A stretch of 64,000 nt of DNA from Choristoneura fumiferana (taxonomy: Eukaryota > Arthropoda > Insecta > Lepidoptera > Tortricidae). Position 1 is the stretch's first letter. Each line of letters opens with the position of its first letter. Below the pieces are notes generated by a model. That model saw only the letters and a list, made by a program, of their open reading frames with translations, was not told the origin of the DNA and made no database searches. The translations under genes and the position numbers were made by a program. Below, one piece after another: positions 33,829-46,677 of this stretch. The stretch is from contig NC_133483.1 in NCBI RefSeq assembly GCF_025370935.1, forward strand, positions 5,243,539 through 5,307,538, given 5' to 3'.

Positions 33829-34372
33829 TAGAGTTCCGTAGTCATAGAAGGACCCCTTAAAGTTTCGCTATGTACGCAACTTAGCTTAGAGAGAAAAAAA
33901 TTGGCATGAGTAAATACAATTTAGAAAAAAACTTATATTTTTTTTTTCTAAATCTGCAGTATGCAGTATCAGTGAATAGGTCCTTAAAACTATTTAGACC
34001 ATTTTTGATTTAGATCTTGAAATATTAATATTTAACCTCCTGAGACCCCGTGTCAAATGTTTAATGCAAGAATTTCAAACTTAATGGCAATCAAGAAAAA
34101 TTTACATTTGATAAGACATTATGTTCAACATTTTGTACGCCATTTTTGTTATTCAAAAGTCAAGTGTCGTCGCCTCATCGTCATCGTCCCCTTTACAAGC
34201 AAGTCAGTAGGCTGAAAAAAAAACACAAATGTAGAACTAAACTAAACTCTCAGCTAGTTATTTTAAGTTAACGAGTAATAATCAATCAAAATTTTATATG
34301 GAATATTTGCCGCAAAATACGGAACCCTACACTCTACGCGTGGCCCGATACGCACATGGCCGTTTTCCTTTA
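33829..34372 (+). mobile_element. GGGTTCCGTAGTCA-type MITE (relative of family A)
   Basis: Starts AGAGTTCCGTAGTCATAG, ends CGGAACCCTACACTCTACGC and GGCCCGATACGCACATGGCC. The layout is that of family A but the body differs. Confidence 0.55.
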
Positions 34373-36103
34373 AAAAACTTGTAAACTCAGTTCACGATTA
34401 TTTTTTAACGGAAAAGAAAATCACCCCTGACTCCTTGACACATCAATGGGGAGTCATTTATAAAGATAGACGTTAGGTAGCCGATGTCTTAATTATTTTA
34501 ACGTCTCAATTTGGTAAATTACTTCCTGTCAGTCTTTTAAAGGGACTATTATGGAACAGCACAAAAGATCCCGAGTCGTTCCTGCTGGTCCTGGCGGCAC
34601 CATCGGTTTCCTATTGTACCGATTCATTTATTAACAAGTATTATGTTTTGAAGGCGTTTTATGTCACTACGGTGTGATTAGCTAAGAGAGTTACTATTCT
34701 AAGTGGACTTTTAGTATTTTTAATTCGATGTTTCTTAACATTTTTCAACAATTTAACTTACCTGTATGTGTTTGGGTAGACTGTTAAAAGTCGAATTAAA
34801 GCCACTTCCAGTGGCTAGATTGACTTTAAATTTGGTATGCAAATTTAGATAACATGATATTGCAAGTATAGAACAAACAGTACATTCAAGTAATAAAGCT
34901 AAGGTGTATTAAGGTTTTTTTTTTTACCAAAATACGTAAACAAATATGTATCGTTCACAATCATATTTAAGTCAAACTCCCACTTTTAATAACAAACTAA
35001 ACAAAAAATATCTACGATTAATAATTAATAGATTAGTTGCAAATTTAGACTACAGGCTTAATATTTACTTGCTCAATATTTATTTACTTTACTTTTAATT
35101 GCGAGTGACCATGCACTTAGGTACTTATGTAATACTTTTTGATAACAACATTAATAAAAAGACGTTAATCTCACTAATACTGGTTCAATATATTGTTGTA
35201 ACTTAATCAATTGGTGTTTGTTCGTGCTCACATCTTACCGAATCTACCTGGTTTGTATCATACATAATAAGCAAGCAAAGACTTCTAGTTAATGATTAAT
35301 CTTTACTTTTAGTACAGAAGAAATTCTTTAAAAAGCCACGGTGAAATTTAAATAGCATTTCCGTAATCAAGGCATTATTCTGTGAAAACATCCTTATTCT
35401 TTAGAAGTACCTCACAATGTGATAATCCACAAGAATATTGTTAGATGGAGAGGATGTTGAATATGAAGCCACTCAATTCTTGTGTACGTTTTTCGTATCT
35501 GCAAAATAATAAATTGATTTATTGTTAACATTTAAAAAATGTATTAGTTGTTTTAAAAAATATATCCATACACCATATAATTCCACACGAAGATATATAA
35601 AGAATGAACGTAAGTTAGTACCTAATGTTTAAAATAATAGAATTTAAAAAACCGTTGAATAGAGTTTCGTCCTAACATGCGACAATATGTATAATATTTT
35701 AAATTTTTACGTATCTGACTAACTCTCAGGTCTTAATCACGTCTAATATTTACTAAAACTTAACTCGACGTATCGACCACATTGCAAAGGCCTTGTTCAC
35801 GAGTAGACTAAAGTTTTGGGTATTGTATTACATTCTTCTATAGATACTCCGTTTAATTTGAGGTTTGAATTAATAGTCAAATTGTTACTCACGTTTCTCG
35901 GTATTTCGAACACAAATGGACTAAAAATACCTATATGTACTTTTATTGGCGGTTTTTGTTATGTTTTCACTATAGAAATTAACACAGTTTTAAATAGTTT
36001 CGTTGTTTCATTTAAAAACGTATGCAAATTTTACCGTTAAGTTTCAAATGTTAAAATAAATGGAGTATAGCCGCGTCTACTCGAACTACCCGCACTTGAT
36101 TTT
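34373..36103. other. 1.7 kb of AT-rich DNA, no feature
   Basis: Very AT-rich. The open frame at 35816-36040 has no recognisable domain. Confidence 0.4.
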
Positions 36104-36723
36104 TAGGGTTCCGGAGCCAAAATGGCAAAAACGGAACCCTTATAGATTCGCCATGTCTGTCTGTCTGTCCGTCTGTCCGCGGCTTTGCTCAGGGACTATC
36201 AATGCTAGAAAGCTGTAATTTTGCACGGATATATATGTAAACTAAGCCAACAAAATAGTACAATAAAAAACTGAAAAAAAAATTTTTTTTAGGGTACCTC
36301 CACAGACGTAAATGATTTTTTTTCTCATCCAACCCTATAGTATGGGGTATCGTTGGATAGGTCTTTTAAAACCATTAGGGGTTTGCTGAGACGATTTTTC
36401 GATTCCGTGATTTGTTTGCCTTTTCATTAAAATCGAGCGTCTTCCCCCCCTCTAAAATCTAAACCGGTGGGTGGAAAAATTTGAAAAAATTCAGGATGGT
36501 AGTAAGTATATCAAACTTTCAAGGAAAACTATAACGGTTAAGTTTGCTTGAGAATTATTAGTAGTTTAAGAGTAAATAGCAGCCTAAGGTATAAAATATA
36601 CCTAAACTATGGAATATTCCGTATAAAATGCGAAATTCTTAGAAAAATATTACTTAATATTGTCGTAATGGCTACGGAACCCTATTTTGGGCGTGTCCGA
36701 CACGCTCTTGCCCGGTTTTTTTC
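36104..36723 (+). mobile_element. Family A MITE copy 4, near full length
   Basis: AGGGTTCCGGAGCCAAAATG to GCGTGTCCGACACGCTCTTG, with CTGTCTGTCTGTCC at 36156. The most complete copy in the window. Confidence 0.78.
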
Positions 36724-37496
36724 TGCTGTACCTACGGCCCATTATCACCTCGATATTTAACACTTGGATTATTCCGCGATTTATTCGAAGATACATCCCG
36801 ACGCCCACATTCGCCTATCACCGGATTCCACGAAGGAGATCGCTTTATTCACAATTCCGGTGGAAATTCCTGTACTTTTATTATTGCAACCGCTACACGC
36901 ACCTATCTAGCGTAGTAATGAAGTACAATGAAGAGGATTACCGGAAGCTCAATCAAATGGTTTTGTACAAACTCAACAATCATAGAAAGATCTAGAGACA
37001 TCGCTAATACGTTGCGACGGGATTATATTTTAACTTTTAACTAGAATAGAGGTTGGTGTCCAAGAGCTGAAGTAAGGCGTTGTCCGAGCGAAGGTTGTGA
37101 TTTAAAAATGTCAACTTAACCTTTTTTTTAATTAGTCTTATTCAAAGTAAATAATTTAGCTCGTTACTCGTGAAGTGGCAATGGGCTGGCCATATAGCAG
37201 ATTGCCGTTGGGGGCGAAAGGTTACGGCTGGTGTAATGAAACTTTTTCAGGCCAAATTTAAGAATTTTAAATGTTTCTCGAAGATATAAAGCTAGTATGA
37301 CACAAAGCCAGCGACAATAAATAACAGCCTTCAAATAATCTGATAATTAATTTCGGTTCCTTAATTAGTATAAATAAGGCTCATTATTCTTGGTGAAGGT
37401 GCCAGGCGTGAAAGGGTTCCGACAGACACCTGGCCGCGTGAAATATAGCGCGACCAAGGTCGACCGTCCTCGTTGAATCTGGTGAAGAACTACGTC
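36724..37496. other. Intergenic DNA, nothing supported
   Basis: The frame at 36687-36995 starts inside the MITE and has no domain. Confidence 0.35.
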
Positions 37497-37539
37497 GTTT
37501 TAAACCTTGACGCAAAAAGAGGGGTGATATAAGTAAAAT

Positions 37540-38085
37540 AAAATAAAAATATCATGGGACAATTGACATCCATTGACCTAGTCCCAGACTAAGCAAAGTT
37601 TGTACTATGGGTTTTAAGCAACGGATAAATAGATAAATAGATGTATAGTTAAATACATACCTTTTTTTTATTTTTATTTTATATTTAATTTTATCGTCTT
37701 GACATTGTACCTAATTTTAACTTTTTGTCCATGTTTTACCCAGGATTATTATTATTACTATTTTTAAATTTAATTCTAATTTTATTTTGGCTGACAATAT
37801 ATTTTAATTTACCACTACCTATTATTATTATTATTATTTTGTATACAATTTGACGATCCTTTTGTGAATTTCTTATAATTACCTGACATGTATTTAAAAT
37901 GTATTTTTTCATTAGGTAATAAATAAATCTAATCTAATCTAATCTAATCATATTCAATCCAAAGACTCGAGAACGAACATTCGTATTATTCATACAAATA
38001 TCTGCCCCGGCCGGTGATCGAACTCGGGACCTTAAGCTTCATAGTCAGGTTCTCTAACCACTTGGCTATCTGGCCGTCAAGCTTG
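37540..38085 (-). mobile_element. tRNA-derived SINE, family S copy 2, itself interrupted
   Basis: The tail (ATCATGGGACAATTGACATC) lies at the left; the tRNA-like head with inverted B box TGATCGAACTC (38015-38025) at the right. The middle is broken by 37662-37948. Confidence 0.72.
37662..37948 (+). mobile_element. LINE 3'-UTR-like insert with (TCTAA)n tail
   Basis: 287 nt of T-rich DNA ending AATAAATAAATC and four TCTAA units (37928-37948). Sits inside the SINE. Similar AT-rich text lies at 56965-57130. Confidence 0.55.
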
Positions 38086-38639
38086 ATGCCAATGTTAGTC
38101 TGTCTATCTGTTTGTATGTGACATCGTAGCTCTTAAATGGTTGGACCGATTTCAATTCGGTTTTTATGTGAAAGTGAGATTTCTTGCCGTGGTTCTTACT
38201 ATATTTCATTAAAATCGGTTCAGTTGTTTTTGAGATTATAAAATTTAAAAGGCCAATTTCGGGGGTTCAACTTTTCTAAGTCTGCACTGTTGCCACACTA
38301 TAACAACCTAACCAAGGTTATATTAGAGAGAGTGGCGACAGTGAAGCCGCAGAATGGTGCTGTATAATCAACCGTTTAAATTCAGTTTATAGATTTAAGT
38401 ATGCACCTAGTTTACAATTTCCTATCCCTTAAAAAATTAACAAAATCCCACCTTATTTCTTATCTACGTCATAAGACCTTAACGCCAAATTTCAACGTGT
38501 GAGATCCGGATTTGGGATGGACGTCGATGAGTCAGTCAGGACTTTTATTATTTAGGTTAGAAATGGTTATCAAACGCACGCTAGAACATAAGCTTTTTCT
38601 TTGTTCTTATATTTTTATATAAAATTTTATACAATAAAT

Positions 38640-38704
38640 ATAGTTAGGGTCGCCGTCATCGAAACCGATGTGGAGGACTAATATATATATATATATATAT
38701 ATAC
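38640..38704 (+). repeat. Retroelement tail with (AT)n
   Basis: GGGTCGCCGTCATCGAAACC, then GATGTGGAGGACTA and an AT run at 38680-38703, a 3' end I have seen in lepidopteran repeats. Confidence 0.45.
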
Positions 38705-38744
38705 ACCTATTTGACAATTGCTACCTTTTAGTTTTCTCTCTTTG

Positions 38745-38815
38745 TACCTGTTTTCTGTATCGCTTACTAGTGTAGTGTACCTACATTAAAGAGTCATTGT
38801 ATTACTAACACGGAC
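38745..38815 (-). mobile_element. Family E fragment
   Basis: TGTACCTGTTTTCTGTATCG, then TAAAGAGTCATTGTATT, the reverse of 49905-49970. Confidence 0.55.
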
Positions 38816-41800
38816 AGAAACACAGCCTAAAGCTAGCAATTTCATATACAAATTTAATTAATTGGGAAATGATGAAATAGTTTTGGTCAATCGGTTAACA
38901 GTCAATAGTACAGAATTGCATGAACTTTAATTATATAATAATTAACGATATACCCAAATAAATGCATGAAATAAAAATTAATACGTTACCTGGTAAATAT
39001 AAACCGCGGTATACAAAATACACTGATTCATATTACATATAAACTGACCGGTAACATCCATAAAATAACGCTCGGTATAAGGATCAAATTGTGGTGTCCT
39101 TCATATTATCCGCTACCGAAGAAAAGCTCACAAGTTTGTATCCCTCGCCGGAACAAATATTTGTCAGACAAGAAAGTATTTGTCTTGGGACTGAAATGGA
39201 CTCTGATTCGAGAGAGGTAGACACACCCTTATCTATAGAATGTCCGTTACGCATAGGATGTATTGTGTCAAAATAAAGACTAGATTTATCAAGCTCGTGA
39301 GGGTTTGACGATACTGTTTTTACGAACCGATAATTGTGGAATTAATATCGGAAAGCACTTAAAAATCAATATTCAGTTATGAATATTCCGATACTTTCCT
39401 CCGAATTTCAACTCAATAATGAATAACGTCAAATATTCAAAGTGATCTGAGCGGTACCTATCACCACCGGCAAAAGTGGATAGGTAACAAAAGAAGAAAT
39501 TCGCGGCGTTTAAAACATGCAGTTACAAACGTAGATATTTCGTGGCGCTTCCATTATTCGTGGTACATTATTCATGAAGTCGGTGTCTCTGTAGAGTCGG
39601 TTTGAGAGCTAAACCTACTGCCGATAATGAACTAAAGTTTCTTTTTATTCGTAAGGTATCTGCCAATTGGAATTTATATTTTATAGATATTCCACGGACG
39701 CTAACTAGCGCTACAAAGGAGCTAAGCTAATAAACAGTAACGAAGCTCCGGCTATAAAAACTATGTAAAAACGTAGTTAGAGTATCCTGATGAACAAATT
39801 TATTTCACATGCGGATTTCCTATGTATCTATTGCTTAAATAACAACGTGAAATTTTATTTTTAGCCACATGAATAAACAAACGCATTTTCTTATTAAAAT
39901 TACTAAAACAACGTAACTAAAAACAAATGCTCAAAATAGCGTATTATGGTGTCCCTGCCAAACAAAGGCTCAGCAACCCGCAACTAATTAATTACATACA
40001 CAATACACCAAAGGCAAATCTTTATGAGGAAAATCTTAACGTTCGGGGAACACAATCTTAAGAAGCTTTGCTACCTTTCAGACTAGGCCCAAATAATTCA
40101 AAGGGTTTGGGCGAACAGCCTAATTAATCAGATTCTCGCAGGTCCAACCTCGGGCGGAAGTTTGCGACGCCGCGGCATCTGCGACGGCGCCAAACTATGT
40201 TAATGAGGATTTATGCGAACACCAACTATTCATTTTAAACGGCGAGTGTGTATTTTGTAATTTTATTTGCTTTTAGCCTCCATCAGCGCATAACACACGC
40301 ATTGTTACCGAAACTCGATACCAGAAACAATGAGGGACGGGCTCTAATACCCAGTTTAATTGGGATGATTTGGGCCGGGTTTGGAATCAATTCAACTTTA
40401 GGTCGTTAGGTGCTCAATGAATGCTCGCGTGGTTGCTAGGGATTCCTACCTCCGGTATTACTGCCATTCAAAACATTGTATGTAAAGATTATAGTTCGAT
40501 GGTTGTGAAGCTTCTTTCTGATAATTAAATATTTTACGGGTACCATTAATTTGATGTTACAAATTATATCTAGCAGGTAGCAGGTTACGTGGTAGTTACA
40601 TTGAAACTAAGTTTACTACGACGTTAAGATAGGTAGGAGTTAAAGCAAAGTGAAAAGTTTCGGAAGAGTTGCACGAGCCCAATAAAGTACTTCGTGTTTT
40701 AATTAAAAACTTACTTACTACATGTTCCTAACAGAATAAATTCTAATTAAATTCTACTAAATAGACATTTTAAATTTTAGTTTCTGTTCTCGTTAGGTAA
40801 AAATAGGTCATTTACGGTCACGAATATTGTGTAAGTAGTGCAAGTAGCTGTGACAAAAATGGCTACCTTTTGCCGCTTGGCTTGGCTTTTAACGTTGAGT
40901 GATAATAAAATTAGAAATAAAATATTATTTTTTTTAACTTTAAGCCGAGGATGGCAGGATGACATAGGTACACAGATATAACTGCAGACAGGTCTAGTTG
41001 GAAATCCAGGGGAAAAGCCATTGCCCAGCAGGGCAACTTTACTATAAGCTAACAAAATGTCATTTAACTACCTCACTCGGCAAACGTCGTTCTGCCATAT
41101 AAATTATTAAATCGAATTTAATTATTATATTGTTCATACAAAAATACTAAAATCGCAACAAAAGTAGTTCGGTATGAGGTTTCTACCCCGCGTTTGTGGG
41201 GGGGAGGGGTGGAAAATGCTTTTTTACGCCTTATTCTAATACCTACCTAGGTATGAGAATAAGTAAAATAAAAATTAAAAATCGCTCGTGCCGTTTGGAA
41301 CGAACCAAATACACTGTGAGACGAGATTTTTATTATAAATCAATATATTACAATTATTATTTAATTAAAACGAATACATTGCGATTACAAATTAATAACA
41401 GCAAAGCAAACACATTATTTAAACATGAACCGAATTTTAATGTAGCTATATAATTCTTTCGGGTAGACGTTCGATTATTTCACAATGAATAGCCCCCTTC
41501 CTTTGCGGGAATCCTTTTATTGAAATTAATGAGGGCGCTACCATAGATCGAGACGATCCGACAAAGTAACGACTCTGTTTACGGCACACTTAATTCGTAA
41601 TTAAAGTCAAATGACGGCTTCAGAGCTCGCCCATGACGATTTAGTAGGAGTTGATTTGTGATACTCGGTCACTTTTTATTTTATTAAAAAAATTACGCGT
41701 GGTAATGAAAGTTAATTATATATTTTGGTAGGTACCTATCACGTAGATACAGCCTAAGCTATACAAATAAATACATACAGTGTGATTAATTAAAAAAACA

Positions 41801-41879
41801 ATATATTTTTTTTCTTAAAAATAACACAAATTAAATACAACTATTCACGTTTCTAGGTCACGCAAGAACGTTAATTAGT
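38816..41879. other. 3 kb of intergenic DNA without gene or clear repeat
   Basis: A GC-rich patch at 40140-40200 stands out but has no open frame of note. Short frames at 39091, 40777 and 41196 are not supported. Confidence 0.4.
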
Positions 41880-42010
41880 AAAGTCAAAGTCAAAATATCT
41901 TTATTCAATTTAGGCTATAACAAGCACTTACGAATTTAAAAAATTCTACCATTGGTTCGGAAAAATCTCTGTTGAGAATAATCCGGCAAGAAACTCAACG
42001 AGGTATATTT
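41880..42010 (-). mobile_element. Family D retroelement tail
   Basis: AAAGTCAAAGTCAAAATATC, then TCTCTGTTGAGAATAATCCG, AACTCAACGAGGTATAT; matches 24312 and, in reverse, 17208. Confidence 0.6.
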
Positions 42011-42219
42011 TTTTTGTAATTATGCTTATTCAACTATATTTAATTATTCTAACTCATAAATGTGCGTTTCTTTTATTTATTTATCTTTTCATTGTAGTGT
42101 CTACTCTTGTGTCTGATATCCTATCAATCATTCATAGGTTAACTCGAAGAGATTCCTTTAAAGGAAAATTTCGCTTTTCTACTTCTTATTCTCTTGTTAT
42201 CTGTTAATTTCACGTGTTT

Positions 42220-42262
42220 TTTATGTACAATAAAGAGTTATACAATACAATATAAAATGTAC
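42220..42262 (-). mobile_element. Family E tail
   Basis: ATGTACAATAAAGAGTTATA followed by CAATACAATA. Confidence 0.45.
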
Positions 42263-42306
42263 CCTCGTTCTTGCAGAACAGTCAGGTATACTAAATAATT
42301 TAAATC

Positions 42307-42465
42307 TTTTAACGCATTCACTGCCGGCATTGTTTTTCGAACTTTCGCTAGGTGCCGCAAACGCACATAATATGCGATCAAAATGTGTGCAGAATCCTGA
42401 CACCGGCACTGGGTGAAAGTTGGGTGAACGCATATATGCGTTGCCGGCAGCGAATTCGTTCAAAA
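42307..42465. mobile_element. 159-bp MITE with ~22-bp inverted ends
   Basis: TTTTAACGCATTCACTGCCG at the left; on the other strand the right end reads TTTTGAACGAATTCGCTGCC. The centre has an ACGCATATATGCGT palindrome. Confidence 0.65.
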
Positions 42466-42699
42466 GCTATATCTATATACGACACAACACCTATTCTACT
42501 TAGCCGCAGTGTTCATAACTTCCTTATCGAGTGTACTCAGTGTATATTTTTAAGCCTTAATTTATCCAACTTCCTCACAGACTTGCCTGAGCTGTATTTC
42601 GGTCTAGATAAAAATGTGGTATGAATTTTAATAAACTACTTTCGGACTAAAAGAGTGCTGACAAATTTATTTTTCTCACACAAACTTTTGTGCTTACTA

Positions 42700-42968
42700 T
42701 GTTTTATTGCGTCTTACGTGCCTTTATTTCCAACCCGGGTTCGCATCTCTGAGTATTTCAAAATTCATGTGTGAAATTACATTTAAAATTTACCACGAGC
42801 TTTACGGTGAAGGAAAACATTGCGATCAAGCCTTCACGTTTGCGAAGCAATTCAATGGTGTGCGTGAAGTTCTCATTCCGCACTGGGCTTGCGCGGGAAC
42901 TACAGCCTAAGCTTTTTAATTCTGAGAGGAGGTACCCAGCCAGGACGTATATAGGCTGGAATGGATGA
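42700..42968 (+). mobile_element. Family B SINE-like repeat, long copy
   Basis: Has a B-box-like GGGTTCGCATC at 42738, TTTACCACGAGCTTTACGGT, TTCCGCACTGGGCTTGCGCG, and the CTGAGAGGAGGTACCCAG end. Probably a tRNA-related SINE. The two overlapping open frames here are not genes. Confidence 0.65.
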
Positions 42969-43592
42969 AAAGCGCCGTTATTAACTTAATGACAGTTTAT
43001 TTACGTCCTACGTAACTATAGGATACCTACTATATAGGACTCTAGAAACTTAAACTCTGTCAGATAACTTTAACAATTCAGAAAATATCTGAGCAGGCAA
43101 GTACTTACAGAGTGTTACGTAAGCCATTTCATCTCGTTACAATATTAATCATCTGTTACAGCAAGAGACTTTTAATTAACCGTCTGTATAAAAGAATTAA
43201 AACTTTTTTTAAACGATTTAGAGTTGTTGTAGATAGATGACAAAGAAACTCTAACCGTTTAAAAACTAACCCCGATTCCGCTGGACCATGAAGCCGACAA
43301 GATTAAATTGTCTCACCCAAGTCGTGTCTCTTCGTCCACTTTAAACTTGCTATAGGAAACTTCGGATGCGATTATCTTGTTATCTTTCTAGTTTATTTCT
43401 CCAACAACTCTCTCTCTGTACTGGGTAAAGGCCGTTGCGTCAGTCGCAATTATTTTGAAATGCATAATAAAACCGGCCAAGTGCGAGTCAAATTCGTACA
43501 CCGAGGATTCCGTACATCTATGATTAAGAATGACAGTTCAATTATCGTTCATCCTAGTCGGAGGCCTACCGACGCTATCTCTTCAGCGGGGC
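42969..43592. other. Intergenic DNA with a short repeat trace
   Basis: CCGGCCAAGTGCGAGTCAAA at 43472 is an end of a dispersed family. Nothing else seen. Confidence 0.35.
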
Positions 43593-43696
43593 CACTACGA
43601 AACTCGAAGTTCGTGTCGTGCGGTCCCTCTCGCTCTCGTATTAAATAGTATAAGTGTCAGAGGGAGGTATTAGTAGGTATAAGTGTCGTAGTAGCC
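43593..43696. mobile_element. Family P palindromic repeat copy 2
   Basis: ACTACGAAACTCGAAGTTCG leads the left arm; GTATTAAATAGTATAAGTGT is the loop; the right end GTCGTAGTAGCCC completes it. Confidence 0.65.
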
Positions 43697-44283
43697 CTGC
43701 TGGTTCGTAGTTGCAACTCGAGGACCTTTATTCATAAATGGTTAAGGTTTGCATAATTATTAAAACGGGACTCCACGCTACGTCGTCCGATGCATGTTTT
43801 TATCTGCACCTGAGCATAATTAAATATCGTCACTACTTTGGGTCTCTGCGCCCTGATAATAAGCAAGTGGGTAACTACTTAAAAAAAAACAATTACAAAT
43901 CAAAATATCAACCAAAATAAACCTTTAAATAATTTGCATAAAGTTTACTCAGGATAACTATCCATTTAGAGGCACAAGTTTTTTTTAAAGTAGTGACGAT
44001 ACATGGAATTAATTATTACTAACACGCGTCGGGTGGCGTGTCGCGAGTATGCCGTGGCGTCGCGTTTTAATAGTAGATCAGCATCTTTACTCTTATTCGA
44101 GCGAACTAGCCAATGGCGGATGGGTCGGATGGGTAGCAATTGCCACTTCAACTTATTATTATTATTGTTAGCCTATTGAATAGGCCCTTTTCTGTCCCAC
44201 TGCTGAGCAAAGCCTCCCCCCGATGGTTCCAATGCTTCCAATGTCCAATGAACGACAATGTCCAGTGAATGTACAATAAATTA

Positions 44284-44301
44284 GAAAGAAAGAAAGAAAA
44301 T
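44284..44301 (+). repeat. (GAAA)n microsatellite
   Basis: Four or so AAAG units leading into ATACATTTATTCACAACAC, a common repeat start. Confidence 0.6.
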
Positions 44302-44614
44302 ACATTTATTCACAACACAAGACACAACAATAGTATTAAGTACAAATAGACAACACGTAGGAAAGTATGTCTCATTGCGGTTGTGAATCGGACCAGTGTC
44401 CGACAGTGCTCAGCATAGGTAATGCTGAAAACACCCCAGCGCTGATTTTCAGCCAGCACCGTTGGTGACCCTCGGACCGCTACAAAGATATACTACATAG
44501 TTTTATTACTATACATAAAACTACATAAATAGATAATTTGTAAACTATTTATTTTGTGGCTTTAAAAGACATTAATATTAGTACATAAACATAATTATTA
44601 TAACTTTTATATAC

Positions 44615-45088
44615 TTACTTGCCAAGTATACAACACCAAAAAAGCGGGCTAAAAGGAAACATGAAATTAAGAACCGAAACAAAAAGAAGTTTTGTGTAAT
44701 AGTGCGGGAAGGGAGAGGAATTATAGCGTTTAAATTGATATGCCAACAAATAGCCTTTAAGCTTTCGCCCAAAGGTGTACCTGCTAGTCACTTCGAGGAT
44801 AGGAGGAGAGATGTCATTCCAGCACTTAGACGCCGCAAACCTGAAACTACCTCGAAACGCCGCTGTCCTATGCGCAGGCACAGTAGCCTTAAATCTGCGC
44901 ACACATTTTGACCATGTGATTTTTTCAAAAAGGTACGAAGGCGTCTTGTGCCGCACTACACCGAACAAAAGGGTCGCAAGGTGCAAGCGCCTGCGAGCGT
45001 GCATTTTTAGCAGATCAGCAGCGTTCAAGTACGGAGTGACATGGGACCGAGGAGGGACTTTAAAACAAAAACGAGCACATGCGTTCTA
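44615..45088 (-). mobile_element. Jockey-like LINE reverse-transcriptase C-terminus
   Basis: Open on the minus strand from a TAG near 45090: ARFCFKVPPRSHVTPYL, then ARRRLHLATLLFGVVRHKTP, FRGSFRFAASKCWNDISPPI. This is the C-terminal end of jockey/R1-group LINE polymerases, with the SF-x-W-N pattern. Only the last ~150 residues remain; no catalytic domain. Frame uninterrupted, so probably a fairly young insertion. Opposite-strand open frames are shadows. Confidence 0.78.
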
Positions 45089-45906
45089 AGAGATTGATTC
45101 ACAATCTTCTAGAACTACCAAATTAATACTCGCTTTCAAAAAAAACAAGGTTCACTTATTAGTTTCCTTGCGTGTTAAAAAGCATGCCGCTAATAAGCAA
45201 CAGTTCCAAACGAACAAAATTCGAGCTTAACAAAGTTTCGCCCGCCGTGACATCGCCATGGAAAAAAACGGAACGGAAGCTACCGGAGCCTAGCAAATTC
45301 GCTATTATTAACTATACGGTTCGGCCGCACAAAAAGCTGGCAACTTTGTTTTATGCGCTGCGAAAGGTCTCTAGCGTTATTTATTAGGAATCGGGGTAGT
45401 CGGCGCGATCACTCCGTGTCCCCGAACCGCCGGCCAACCCATAAATCGTGTCGAGGCAGACTGCACTGCAGTCTACTTCCCTCATGCACCCGTGGACAGT
45501 TTAATAAATAAACGATGATTTTCAAACGGGTTGAAGCCTGCTGGTCGCTGTCGGTAAGTGTTAAGACATGAAAAATTGTTATTTTGCCAATAAAGCATGG
45601 ATGTAAGCGAAGTATGTGAAATAGTCGAACCATTTGATTCCTGATCTACCGTAGAACGTTCTCACAGTAAGCGTCATAATGAATTCCCATGTCAAGCAAT
45701 GCGATCTCACTATGACTTTTTCTACGAAAAGATTCCACATTGGGCATTTTTCTTAGTATGTACATTCTAGCGCAGTGATACTTATGTACTTACTGTAGCT
45801 ATGGTGCAGCGTCGAAAATCTGCACTACTATACTATGTCAAGGTAGGCTATTCTTAGATGCATGGGCCATAGGTTAAGTATAGGTATTGTAGGTTAAGGT
45901 TGATTT

Positions 45907-46090
45907 TTTGGAGTCTTTTTGTATTTTTTATTTCAACTCCAAATTTTGTTACTTTTACGGTCATCCTGTAAAATCCATATCGAAAATACAAACTGACACA
46001 CAGATGCACAGTAAAACCAGAAAAAGAGACCAGAGCTGGTAATCGAACTCAGGTCCTCAGCACTCCGTGCTATACCGCTACACCACCACT
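45907..46090 (-). mobile_element. tRNA-derived SINE, family C copy 1
   Basis: Inverted B box at 46041-46051 (AATCGAACTCA), body CAGTTTGTATTTTCGATATG in reverse, A-rich end at 45907-45930. Plus-strand copy at 55436-55625. Confidence 0.72.
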
Positions 46091-46117
46091 GGACAGTAGT
46101 GGTGTAGCGGTATAGCA
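46068..46117. repeat. Near-perfect 23-bp hairpin at a SINE head
   Basis: TGCTATACCGCTACACCACC (arm 46068-46090) is inverted at 46095-46117, 22 of 23 matching, 4-nt loop. It looks like two SINE heads joined head to head. Confidence 0.8.
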
Positions 46118-46130
46118 TGCAGCACGCAAT

Positions 46131-46416
46131 ATTGTTTAATACGAGTGATAGGGACGGTACGATACGAACTTCAATTTACAAATTTGGTAGTAGCCCGTCA
46201 GTAATCGCGGCGCTGCAGACTAATCACAGCCAATATGAATGCGTCAATACTGGCACATTACTGACGCGCTGCTGGATAGATTATCTCGAATAGACAGCCT
46301 CGTCGTATAATCAGCTTCAGAATTGGAGCCGATTCACGTACAGTACAACTAGAATGTTAATGTCGCTCGGGAAATTTAAACTGCCAAGAAGAATGCGCTG
46401 CAAGAAACTTGACAGA
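46131..46416 (+). repeat. 280-bp duplicated unit, copy 1
   Basis: Starts with the right half of a family P hairpin and runs through AATCGCGGCGCTGCAGACTA, GGCACATTACTGACGCGCTG and CAAGAAACTTGACAGAA. Copy 2 at 55926-56203 is about 95% identical by eye. Confidence 0.75.
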
Positions 46417-46677
46417 AGGGCATTTTTTGAATTACAAATAAAATACTTATAGGTAAACTATAAAAAAAAATACATGAAAATTACATCTTCAGTGTATCAC
46501 ACACACCCTACTGCAGAGCTTGGCACAGGTTTCCTCTCAGACAAAAAAGGTTTGCCCTATAATTCTCACACGGGTTTGGTCGGATTGCGAACACACATCA
46601 CATACAAATCTCATGATAATTTCAAGCCTTTTTCAGCCTACTATACAGAACGTAAATCGAATCGTATCTTTCGTTTT

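Larger units (their letters stand above)
37497..38290 (+). mobile_element. Family G repeat split by a SINE
   Basis: GACGCAAAAAGAGGGGTGAT at 37510 is the 5' part; ACATCGTAGCTCTTAAATGG to TTTTGAGATTATAAAATTT (38127-38250) is the rest. The SINE lies between. Confidence 0.65.

Noticed and set aside
44775..45089. 104-codon frame on the plus strand
   Set aside because: Opposite strand of the jockey-like LINE fragment, which has clear protein similarity on the minus strand.
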